Origin: Elusimicrobiota bacterium
GTDB lineage: Bacteria; Elusimicrobiota; Elusimicrobia; UBA1565; UBA9628
NCBI GenBank assembly: GCA_027406905.1
Contig: DAHZHT010000003.1
Location: 62,001 to 126,000, forward strand
Direction of reading: 5' to 3'
Length of the DNA: 64,000 bases
Shown one piece after another: positions 8,892 to 15,699 of the stretch (its first letter is position 1; every line of letters starts with the position of its first letter). Below the pieces are notes generated by a model. That model had not been told where the DNA came from. It worked only from the letters and a program-made list of their open reading frames with translations, and ran no database searches. The position numbers and the translations under genes are program-made.

Positions 8892-10255
8892 TGTTTTACC
8901 TTGCCCTGGGTTTCGCCGAGCGCTTGGCGAACTTCCTTTTCCTTATCGGAGGGCCCGCCCGCCGCGACCTCAAGTTGAACCGCGGCGTAAATGGCTTGTT
9001 GTTGGTTTTGGTTCAGAACCATTCGATCGTTGAGAAGAGTCGTGATGCTGGTCAAAACATCGAGGTTGGTGACCAGTCCTTTCTTATAATCCGATTTTTC
9101 CGCTTCTACATTTTGAGCGGCGAGTGTCGCGGTTTTATCCAAAGCATTCACCGCGCGCAAGGTCCAGTGAAGAGTGCTGTAGGCGGTGTTGACGTCGTTT
9201 CTGGCGGTTCTCTCGGCTAAAGACAACGCCTGTTTGGCGGATTTTTCCTGCGCTTTGGACTGTTTAATCTGACCGGAGATAAGTCCGCCGTCAAAAATGG
9301 GGAAAGAAAGATTGAAATTGCCGTCATAATGGGTATTGGCAGAAAAGGGAACGTTGTTAAGAAAATAATCGCCTCCCGCAGTCACGGTCGGCAGGCGGCT
9401 GCGGCGGTAAATGGAGGTCTGAGCCTGGGCCGATTCAAAATTGGCTCTGGCGGCTTCTACGTCTTCCCGATGATCGGCTCTCGCTAAAAAGGGCTGTCTT
9501 TCAGGCAAGGAAGGCAAAGAAATTTCTTGAGGAATAAACTCGGCGTCGTCTCCCGTTAAAAAGCGCATCAATTCCTGGCTGACGGCTTCTTGGCCTCTCG
9601 TCAATTCTAATTGGGATTTAAACTGGGCCAACTGAGAAGCGGCCGACAACACGTCCGAATCTCGGGCTCGCCCGATTCTTTTCCAATATTTGAGAAAGTC
9701 GACCTGGTTTTGCATCGTGACAATCGTGTCTTTTTGAATCTTGATTTGCTTTTGATACATCAAGAGATTGGTATACGCCTGGGCCACGCTCTGGTAAAGA
9801 AGAGATTCCGCGCGCTTTTTGGCCAGTTTTGCCGAGCGCACTCCCAGTTTCCCGACTTTATAAGCCAAGTATTCACGAAATCCGTCAAAGATTGTCTGAT
9901 TGGCGCTAAAGGATTCCTCGCGATAGTTGGTGATGTCAATGAAGGAAAGACCCGGAATATTGGGGCTTTCCTGGAGAAACTGGGTCGCCCCAAAAGAAAC
10001 ATGGGGAAGAAGCGCGGAAATCAGCTGCTCCACCTGTCCCAAGGCGCTTTTAACGGCTTCTTTGGATTCGGCGAATGTTTCGCTCCTTTTAATAGTCAGG
10101 CGATAAGCCTCATCCAAGGTAATGGGACGAATGGGAAAATTTGAGTTATCATCCAAGACTTGGGCGCTGGGAGCCCGGGCCGCTATTTGGGCCAAAGCGA
10201 AAGAAGGATAAAGCCCGAAAAAGGCCAGAGATAAAGCCGCAAACGCTTTTTTCAC
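8888..10255 (-). CDS. TolC-family outer-membrane efflux protein (GTG start)
   Basis: A 455-residue outer-membrane factor with a clear signal peptide (MKKAFAALSLAFFGLYPSFALAQ, cleavage after about residue 22). The mature protein opens with PIRPITLDEAYRLTIKRSET and carries the two helical OEP halves. The start codon is GTG at 10255, overlapping the tetR stop by 4 bp (GTGA), so translation is coupled to the regulator. It is directly followed, again with a 4-bp overlap, by the RND permease, its probable partner. Being the second gene of the tetR transcript, its expression should follow the operator upstream of tetR. Confidence 0.88.
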   Translation of the reverse strand: MKKAFAALSLAFFGLYPSFALAQIAARAPSAQVLDDNSNFPIRPITLDEAYRLTIKRSETFAESKEAVKSALGQVEQLISALLPHVSFGATQFLQESPNIPGLSFIDITNYREESFSANQTIFDGFREYLAYKVGKLGVRSAKLAKKRAESLLYQSVAQAYTNLLMYQKQIKIQKDTIVTMQNQVDFLKYWKRIGRARDSDVLSAASQLAQFKSQLELTRGQEAVSQELMRFLTGDDAEFIPQEISLPSLPERQPFLARADHREDVEAARANFESAQAQTSIYRRSRLPTVTAGGDYFLNNVPFSANTHYDGNFNLSFPIFDGGLISGQIKQSKAQEKSAKQALSLAERTARNDVNTAYSTLHWTLRAVNALDKTATLAAQNVEAEKSDYKKGLVTNLDVLTSITTLLNDRMVLNQNQQQAIYAAVQLEVAAGGPSDKEKEVRQALGETQGKVKQ

Positions 10256-10839
10256 CGCGTTCTTACTCCGTTGAGGAAAAAATCAACCACGGAATCCGCG
10301 CGCCGAGAAAGGTCTTCTTTTTTCCCCGAGAATAAGCGGTAAAGAAGAGAAGCCCGGCAAAGGCCGAAAAAAACGCAGGCGGCGCGCTTGGGATCTTTCA
10401 TTTTGATTCCAGAGGTTTTTGAAAAGCGGTAAAGAATCTGAGAGAGATATCCCATGTCCCCCGCGATTCTCTTGGCTAGTTTGCGGCAGGATTTTTGACC
10501 GCAGCCGGAAAAGCGATCGGGGCCTACCCGCATCAGAAAGTCGCTATTGGTGTCGAGATGAGACAAAATGGACTTGGCCGTGGTTTTAAGAAGAGAACTA
10601 TCCTTCAAGGTTGATCCGGAGATTTCTCTAAGCGCCGATTCCAAAGAATCGGAAAGGTCAAGATAGGCCGCGGAAAGAAGCTCTTCTTTGTTTTTGTAGT
10701 GAAGAAAAAGCGTTCCCTTGGCTACCCCGGCTTTATGGGCGACATCATCCAATGTCCAGCCTGAAATTCCCTTTTTGACGAGCATCGAGCGCGTAGACTC
10801 AAGGATGCGCCGCTTTTTAATCGATAAATCTAAAACCAT
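10252..10839 (-). CDS. TetR/AcrR-family transcriptional repressor of the efflux cluster
   Basis: A 195-residue TetR-type regulator. The N-terminal DNA-binding domain (about residues 8-55) has the expected helices and the signature GWTLDDVAHKAGVAKGTLFLHYKNKEE. The remaining roughly 140 residues form the ligand/dimer domain and include a Cys pair (FSGCGQKSCRK, about 110-120) that could sense thiol-reactive compounds or metals; that role is conjecture. It heads the efflux operon and overlaps the following tolC gene. A perfect palindrome covers its promoter and reaches into its start codon, which points to autorepression. There is no Shine-Dalgarno sequence before the ATG, and the expected transcript leader is short. 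Confidence 0.88.
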   Translation of the reverse strand: MVLDLSIKKRRILESTRSMLVKKGISGWTLDDVAHKAGVAKGTLFLHYKNKEELLSAAYLDLSDSLESALREISGSTLKDSSLLKTTAKSILSHLDTNSDFLMRVGPDRFSGCGQKSCRKLAKRIAGDMGYLSQILYRFSKTSGIKMKDPKRAACVFFGLCRASLLYRLFSGKKEDLSRRADSVVDFFLNGVRTR

Positions 10840-10871
10840 AATAAATGACTGACTAGTCAGTCATTTATTAT
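10838..10871. promoter_or_regulatory. TetR operator (perfect 34-bp palindrome) over the efflux-operon promoter
   Basis: The two 17-nt arms ATAATAAATGACTGACT and AGTCAGTCATTTATTAT are exact reverse complements with no gap. The core TGACTGACTAGTCAGTCA is a common TetR/AcrR-type operator form. On the minus strand a TATAAT -10 box (10872-10867) overlaps one arm; no good -35 is seen. The other arm includes two bases of the tetR ATG. Bound repressor would block both promoter and transcript start, and so shut down tetR and the downstream efflux genes. Confidence 0.82.
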
Positions 10872-10879
10872 AGCATAGA

Positions 10880-11722
10880 TTAGTCGAAAAAATTCCTCGC
10901 GACAAAAAATAGGTTTTCCTTGCGCTCGCGCAAACGCCGATAAAAATACGGGAACCAATGGGTTCCATACGGAACATAAACACGGACGGAATGGCCCTTT
11001 GAAACCAAGTCCTCCCAGCGCTTGGGTCTTAGCCCGTAAAGCATTTGGATCTCATAGCGGTCTTTTGAAACCCCTTCTTTCTCGGCAACCCGGGTAACCG
11101 CCTCTATGCGCTCATCATCATGGGTCGCGAAAGCGGGAAGCGGAGCCTTCAGCAGCATTTGGGCCAATCGGTCATAGTTTAAATTGACCTCTTTCTTGTC
11201 CGGAAAAGCGACCGAATCCGGCTCTTTATAAGCCCCCTTGCACAGGCGAACCCGCGCTTTTAAAGAGATTAGCTCTTGAATATCTTTTTCGCTTCTCTTT
11301 AAATAAGCTTGGATGACGATGCCGACGTTTTTGCGCGTTGAAAACGTCTCTTTAAACAAATCCAAGGTTTTCTGGGTTAAAGCCGATCCCTCCATATCGA
11401 TTCGGACAAAATTATCGTGTTGAGAGGCTTCATCGACAATCCTTTCCAAAAGCTCGCGCGCTAACTTTTCATTAAAGCCAAATCCTAATTGGCTGATTTT
11501 CAAGCTGACATTGGAATCAACCCTCGCTTCGGCAATTTTTTTAAGGAGAGAAATATACTCATCGCAAGAACGTCGGGCATCCGCCTCTTGAGAGCAATCC
11601 TCGCCTAAATAATCCAGGGTCGTTTTTATTCCCTTGGAATTAAGTTTTTTGACCACTTCCAAAGCTTCTTCAATCCTGTCTCCAGCGACGAAACGGCGCG
11701 CGAGAAATGTAAATGGTTTCAT
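10880..11722 (-). CDS. Proline dehydrogenase (monofunctional, PutA/PRODH domain)
   Basis: A 280-residue single-domain PRODH that would oxidise proline to pyrroline-5-carboxylate with FAD and pass electrons to the membrane quinone pool. The family marks are a GIKTTLDYLGE strand, SLKISQLGF, FVRIDMEG, VRLCKGAYKEP, and the C-terminal VRVYVPYGTHWFPYFYRRLRERKEN helix that closes over the substrate. Length fits the short bacterial class, not the long PutA fusion; no P5C dehydrogenase gene is in the window. The start at ATG 11722 lies 12 bp after the SPFH gene with no evident Shine-Dalgarno sequence. It ends a four-gene operon. A link between proline oxidation and the SPFH/Tim44 genes is not obvious. 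Confidence 0.88.
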   Translation of the reverse strand: MKPFTFLARRFVAGDRIEEALEVVKKLNSKGIKTTLDYLGEDCSQEADARRSCDEYISLLKKIAEARVDSNVSLKISQLGFGFNEKLARELLERIVDEASQHDNFVRIDMEGSALTQKTLDLFKETFSTRKNVGIVIQAYLKRSEKDIQELISLKARVRLCKGAYKEPDSVAFPDKKEVNLNYDRLAQMLLKAPLPAFATHDDERIEAVTRVAEKEGVSKDRYEIQMLYGLRPKRWEDLVSKGHSVRVYVPYGTHWFPYFYRRLRERKENLFFVARNFFD

Positions 11723-11734
11723 AAATAAACAATT

Positions 11735-12874
11735 TCAATGCAGGGCCGCGCCGCAACTAAGGCAAAACTTAGCCGTTGGTGAATTGGGCGCATGGCATTG
11801 AGGGCAAAGCGATTGTGACAGCCTTTTCCCGCAGGAAGAACAAAATTGCGCTCCCGCCGGGACATCGGATCCGCAAGAAGGGCAATGGGCGGTGGCCAGT
11901 ATCACCGGAGTTCCGCAAACCCCGCAAAATTTGCTGGTGGGAGATATCTGAGCGTGGCACTGGGGGCAAACGGCGGTTTGGGCCGGCAAAACAGCGGCGC
12001 CGCCCCCCATCGCTTGGGACATCGCTTGCCCCATGGGAGCTCCAAAGCCAAGACCGGCCCCCATTCCAAGACCCATGCCGACCATCCCGCCCGCCATGCC
12101 GGCGTTTTTCGCGGCATCATCCATCGTGTTAAAACTGCGCACCGTTTTATAGGATTGATCGCCCAGGATTTGAACCTCCGCTTTTTCCGCCAAGGCCTTT
12201 TTAAGGCTAACGACCGAGGGATCGTCTTCCGGAACGTTGATGGAGTTTAAATAAAAAGTTTCAAGCGAGACCCCAAAACGAGCGAAATCATCTTTTAATT
12301 TAGCCGCAATCGCGGCGGACAACACTTCCAGAGACGCGCTAATCTCAAGCAGGGATATTTTCTCTTTAATAATGGATTGGGCGATGGAATCTTTGGCCTT
12401 GGTAATCAAAGCCCCGCGAAAATACTCGTTGACCGCTTCGGCGGTAAACTCTTTAACCGTCCCGGCCAACTGAACGATAAAACGCCGCGAATCCGCCACT
12501 CGAATTCCAAACTGGCCGAACGCGCGGACGGGGAGAAAAACATTATATTTTGGATCGAGAATCGGAATCGGCTCCTGGGTTCCCCATTTCAAATTAAGGA
12601 CGGAAACCCGGTTGACATAATAAATCTCGGCCGCGAAAGGCGTTCGATTTCCGAATGGAACATTGACTAAAACGCGCAAAATAGGAAGATTCGCCGTTTC
12701 CAATGTATGGGTCCCAGGGCCAAGAACGTCCAAGGCTCTTCCCCCCTTAAAGAAGACCGCTTCCTGGGATTCGTTGACGATGACCTGGCTGCCCCAGCTG
12801 AGCTGATCCGAGGGGTATTTCCAAACCAAAAGGTTTGGATCGCCGTCAAATTTTACGACATCAATTATCGCCAT
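11735..12874 (-). CDS. SPFH-domain protein with triple C-terminal zinc ribbon
   Basis: A 379-residue protein. Residues about 1-240 form an SPFH/band-7-like domain of the class without a membrane anchor (the opening MAIIDVVKFDGDPNLLVWKYP is typical). A Gly/Met-rich linker follows at about 259-292, then three CxxC...CxxC zinc ribbons at 303-320, 331-348 and 357-374. SPFH proteins form membrane-associated oligomeric scaffolds; this zinc-ribbon class has no settled function. The ATG at 12874 has AGGAGA seven bases upstream. It is 18 bp downstream of the Tim44-like/TerB gene, which also carries zinc ribbons, suggesting a joint complex. I infer a role in membrane organisation or stress, without direct evidence. 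Confidence 0.8.
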   Translation of the reverse strand: MAIIDVVKFDGDPNLLVWKYPSDQLSWGSQVIVNESQEAVFFKGGRALDVLGPGTHTLETANLPILRVLVNVPFGNRTPFAAEIYYVNRVSVLNLKWGTQEPIPILDPKYNVFLPVRAFGQFGIRVADSRRFIVQLAGTVKEFTAEAVNEYFRGALITKAKDSIAQSIIKEKISLLEISASLEVLSAAIAAKLKDDFARFGVSLETFYLNSINVPEDDPSVVSLKKALAEKAEVQILGDQSYKTVRSFNTMDDAAKNAGMAGGMVGMGLGMGAGLGFGAPMGQAMSQAMGGGAAVLPAQTAVCPQCHAQISPTSKFCGVCGTPVILATAHCPSCGSDVPAGAQFCSSCGKRLSQSLCPQCHAPNSPTAKFCLSCGAALH

Positions 12875-12892
12875 AAAGTTTCTCCTGTTTTT

Positions 12893-14788
12893 CTAGGCGA
12901 ACGCCGCCTTTCTCGCCTTTTCGTAAAGATGAGACCGCTCTTCATTGATGATTAAATCAATATCCGCTTTTTGCATATTAAAGCGCGACCCAAAAACCTC
13001 CAGGGCTTTCTCGCCATTACCCTTTCCATTTCCCGTAATCGCCAAAACCGCCATCGCGCTCAAATAACGCCGAGCCTCTTTTTGGCTTTGAGGCAAGGCG
13101 ACTTCCAATTTACCAGATTTGGCCGCGTCAACACAATTGAGCACGAAATCCATCGGGATATGCGCGCGATCGGCCAATTGAGAAACAACCTTCATTTCCT
13201 GATGATCGACGCCGTCCGCGGCTAAAACCGCGACCAAGACCTTAATCAATGTTTGCGGATCAAGGCCGGAATGAAGGATTTCATAAAGCTCTTGTTCCTC
13301 GGGCGGAAGGCTGTCAAGCGATGGTTTCCACTGGGAATGAGGAACGACTGAATCAAGAACCCAATCATATCCCCCGTCGTTAAGGGTTCTCCCGCAGTAT
13401 TGACAGGTTGGAGAATCCCCATCGGCGAGAGCGGCTCCGCAGCCTTGGCAATGAAAAGAGCCGAAGAAATTAAGGACGGTTTTGGGATTACTTTGAACCC
13501 CGTTTTTACGCTTGACATTAAAAACCCAATCGCGAAACACCTTACCCAAGGAACCATCCGCCATCCATCGAACCGAGACATGGGCCCACTCAAAATCAGG
13601 TTTTCTCTCAAGTTCTAAAACCTCGACCGCGCCAACGGCTTCATTAAAGTAAGCCTCCGGAAGCGCGGACGCGATTTCTTTTTTAAAGCCTTCGAGATAG
13701 GAGTCAGAGGAAAAACGCGCAATAAAATCCGCATTTTTGAGATGATAAGCCTGCCTCATTTTCCAAAAAAGAATGGAGACCCTGTCTTGAAGCGAAATCA
13801 AATCCATCGCGGCATCCGAACCGGTGAAATCATCCCAACCAATGACCTGGGACTCGGGCTTAACCATTCTCCATTCGGCATCTTGGGTAATCAAGGCCAA
13901 GACCCAATCGTTTTCCCCGCTATTGAGAAAAGAACCGCAGGCCTCGCATTGAACGCGGTCCGTTTTTTGGATAGCCCCGCAATTGGGGCAAGCCCCCTCT
14001 AATGAGCCGCGCTCCAAGGTCTTGGCCCCCTTTCTTCTCACAAAAGACCAAACCTCGGAAAACTCCTCCGGGCTTTTATTTCCGTCAAAATAAAGGCCGG
14101 TGTCCGCGTAGACCTTGTAATTAACGCAAGAAGCGGTAAATGAAACATGGATCACGTCGAAAAATGAGGTTGAATCAACGGCAAGGATAGCCTCTTGCGA
14201 CACTTTCAAATCCTCCATGATTTCTTTGATGTGATTAGATTTTTGAAGCGCCAATTGAGAAGAGAATCGAATAAAGACTCCGTCAGAAATAAGAGCCCGC
14301 GCCCCCGTCATGTCTTGTTTTGCCCACTCCGATTGGATTTTTATAAAAGAGTTTTTCGCATGGTTTAGAAATCCCTCCTCAAAAAACCGCGGGTCCCGCG
14401 ATTGAATGTCGGCCAATTTTGCGAGGTAGGTCTTTTCCCGTGATTTCACGATTCCAGTTTGAATGGTTGAAGAAATTCTGCGATCCCTAAGAGCCGAGCC
14501 TCCCTGGGAAGAACCGATATAAATGGCAAAAAGAATCAAAATGTCTATTGGAATTGCGACAGCGGGCTCGTTGAGATTTAAGATAATCAATAAATCAAGC
14601 AACCCACCCAAACCCTGGGAAGAGCCGCCATATCCTGAACCGCCAAAACTGGAGCTTCCCGAATACCCATAACCTTCCCCTCCTCCAGCCCGAGCGCGGG
14701 CTTTATGAACAGACGCTAAAACCAAAATGAGGGGGAAAAGCAGAACTCCGCTCAGTAGACGCGCGCGACGGTTTCTCTTCCTGGACAC
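12893..14788 (-). CDS. Duplicated Tim44-like protein with zinc ribbons and C-terminal TerB-like domain
   Basis: A 631-residue membrane protein. A signal/anchor segment lies at 12-30, a Gly/Ser/Tyr-rich stretch at about 35-60 and a hydrophobic region at 62-92. Then come a Tim44-like domain (about 135-257), a zinc ribbon (C267-C270...C281-C284), a second Tim44-like domain (about 335-430), a second zinc ribbon (C447-C450...C462-C465), and a helical TerB-like domain (about 500-620) with LVAVLAADGVDHQEMKVV. The Tim44-like fold binds membranes or substrates in transport systems; TerB-like domains are found in stress operons. The order Tim44, ribbon, Tim44, ribbon looks like an internal duplication. 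It lies 6 bp after the carbonic anhydrase gene and just before the SPFH/zinc-ribbon gene. The cellular role is unknown. Confidence 0.72.
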   Translation of the reverse strand: MSRKRNRRARLLSGVLLFPLILVLASVHKARARAGGGEGYGYSGSSSFGGSGYGGSSQGLGGLLDLLIILNLNEPAVAIPIDILILFAIYIGSSQGGSALRDRRISSTIQTGIVKSREKTYLAKLADIQSRDPRFFEEGFLNHAKNSFIKIQSEWAKQDMTGARALISDGVFIRFSSQLALQKSNHIKEIMEDLKVSQEAILAVDSTSFFDVIHVSFTASCVNYKVYADTGLYFDGNKSPEEFSEVWSFVRRKGAKTLERGSLEGACPNCGAIQKTDRVQCEACGSFLNSGENDWVLALITQDAEWRMVKPESQVIGWDDFTGSDAAMDLISLQDRVSILFWKMRQAYHLKNADFIARFSSDSYLEGFKKEIASALPEAYFNEAVGAVEVLELERKPDFEWAHVSVRWMADGSLGKVFRDWVFNVKRKNGVQSNPKTVLNFFGSFHCQGCGAALADGDSPTCQYCGRTLNDGGYDWVLDSVVPHSQWKPSLDSLPPEEQELYEILHSGLDPQTLIKVLVAVLAADGVDHQEMKVVSQLADRAHIPMDFVLNCVDAAKSGKLEVALPQSQKEARRYLSAMAVLAITGNGKGNGEKALEVFGSRFNMQKADIDLIINEERSHLYEKARKAAFA

Positions 14789-14794
14789 AATCTA

Positions 14795-15334
14795 TCACTC
14801 CTTTAGCAAGGCGACGCTGCCATCTTCTATTCGGTATAAAAGAGGAGCGACAATGACCTTGGGGTATAAAAGGCGGAGACGGCGGGTTTCGGCTCGGATA
14901 AAATCTCCCTCGGGGCCGATTTCATGTTGAGGAGCCAATGAATCAAAATGAGACTCCGCGTCTTTTCGCGTCCAGCCAACATCGATAAGCCCGGAAATAA
15001 AAATCTCTCGCCGATTGATGAGACCGGACATTCCGCATTGAGTGTGCCCCATCAAGGCGATCGCGCGCACGCCTCCAACGGCAATCGCGTAAGAGACGCG
15101 AAATTCGCTTAAGCGCAGATTAGCCCCACCGGTGCGCAAAATAAAGGCGAAATTATCCGGAATCCGTAATTGTTTTCGGCTGTCCATGCACATTCCTATG
15201 AGAATTTCCGGTTTGTCGGATCTCGGCGGCAGCGGCGCGCCTAAATTGTGGTAGCGCAGCAGGGCTCCAATCGGGGTTTTTCTCCAAATTTCAGGAATGT
15301 CCTCTTCTGAATGGATATCGATAAAATTTTTCAC
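14795..15334 (-). CDS. Beta-class carbonic anhydrase-like protein
   Basis: A 179-residue protein with the zinc site of beta-carbonic anhydrases: C49 and the D51-R53 dyad in CMDSRKQL, and H97/C100 in MGHTQCGM, separated by the usual glycine-rich strand (LRTGGANLR). It would interconvert CO2 and bicarbonate in the cytoplasm. The sequence is divergent and slightly short, so activity on CO2 is likely but not certain. The start is GTG at 15334, with no Shine-Dalgarno sequence; a TATAAT box about 10 bp upstream would give an almost leaderless transcript. It is the first gene of the four-gene operon down to proline dehydrogenase, and is divergent from the small Cys-rich gene. Confidence 0.8.
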   Translation of the reverse strand: MKNFIDIHSEEDIPEIWRKTPIGALLRYHNLGAPLPPRSDKPEILIGMCMDSRKQLRIPDNFAFILRTGGANLRLSEFRVSYAIAVGGVRAIALMGHTQCGMSGLINRREIFISGLIDVGWTRKDAESHFDSLAPQHEIGPEGDFIRAETRRLRLLYPKVIVAPLLYRIEDGSVALLKE

Positions 15335-15343
15335 CGCGCTAAA

Positions 15344-15353
15344 ATTATATAAT
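15344..15353. promoter_or_regulatory. Overlapping divergent -10 boxes (ATTATATAAT)
   Basis: A 10-bp perfect palindrome gives TATAAT on both strands (15348-15353 plus; 15349-15344 minus). On the plus strand it fits a 19-nt leader to the small Cys-rich gene. On the minus strand it fits a transcript starting about 3 nt before the carbonic anhydrase GTG. The -35 regions are weak on both sides. Only one polymerase could bind at a time, so the two transcripts may compete. Confidence 0.5.
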
Positions 15354-15378
15354 AAGGAACGACATTGAGGGAGGAAAC

Positions 15379-15639
15379 ATGGAAAATCAAGAATCGAAAA
15401 CCAATGATTGCGGGTGCGGGAAAGGCGGATGTGGAAAAAAACATTGCTGCGGATGCAAAGGCATCGCGGCTCTTCTCATTCTCTTGTTGGGAGGAGTCAT
15501 CGGATATCTGATGGCGGGGCATTGTCATAAGTCTAGTTGTAATTACGCGATGTCAGCGCCGTGTCCGTTTCATGATATGAGCATGATGAACCAAAACATG
15601 GGTATGCCGAACCAAAACTATCACGCCAAAGGCAAATAA
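15379..15639 (+). CDS. Small Cys-rich single-span membrane protein, function unknown
   Basis: An 86-residue protein. The N-terminal cytoplasmic part (about 1-28) is packed with Cys and Gly (CGCGKGGCGKKHCCGCKG). A single membrane span follows at about 29-46, then a short tail with HCHKSSC, further Cys, His and Met residues (HDMSMMNQNMGMPNQ). The spacing of Cys, His and Met suggests metal binding, perhaps copper or iron-sulphur, but this is inference. ATG at 15379 has AGGGAGG upstream. It is monocistronic: a strong terminator follows. I do not recognise a named family. Confidence 0.7.
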   Translation: MENQESKTNDCGCGKGGCGKKHCCGCKGIAALLILLLGGVIGYLMAGHCHKSSCNYAMSAPCPFHDMSMMNQNMGMPNQNYHAKGK

Positions 15640-15658
15640 AATAAGCTCCTACTAAGGA

Positions 15659-15692
15659 CGCCGGGCTTGTTTTTAAGCCCGGCGATTTTTTT
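15659..15692 (+). terminator. Rho-independent terminator (possible attenuator of the ABC-F gene)
   Basis: A 10-bp perfect GC-rich stem (CGCCGGGCTT / AAGCCCGGCG) with a 6-nt loop GTTTTT, followed by ATTTTTTT. It ends the small Cys-rich gene. The ATG of the ABC-F gene begins only 8 nt after the T-run, so the same structure lies in the immediate leader of that gene. Confidence 0.9.
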
Positions 15693-15699
15693 AACTCCA

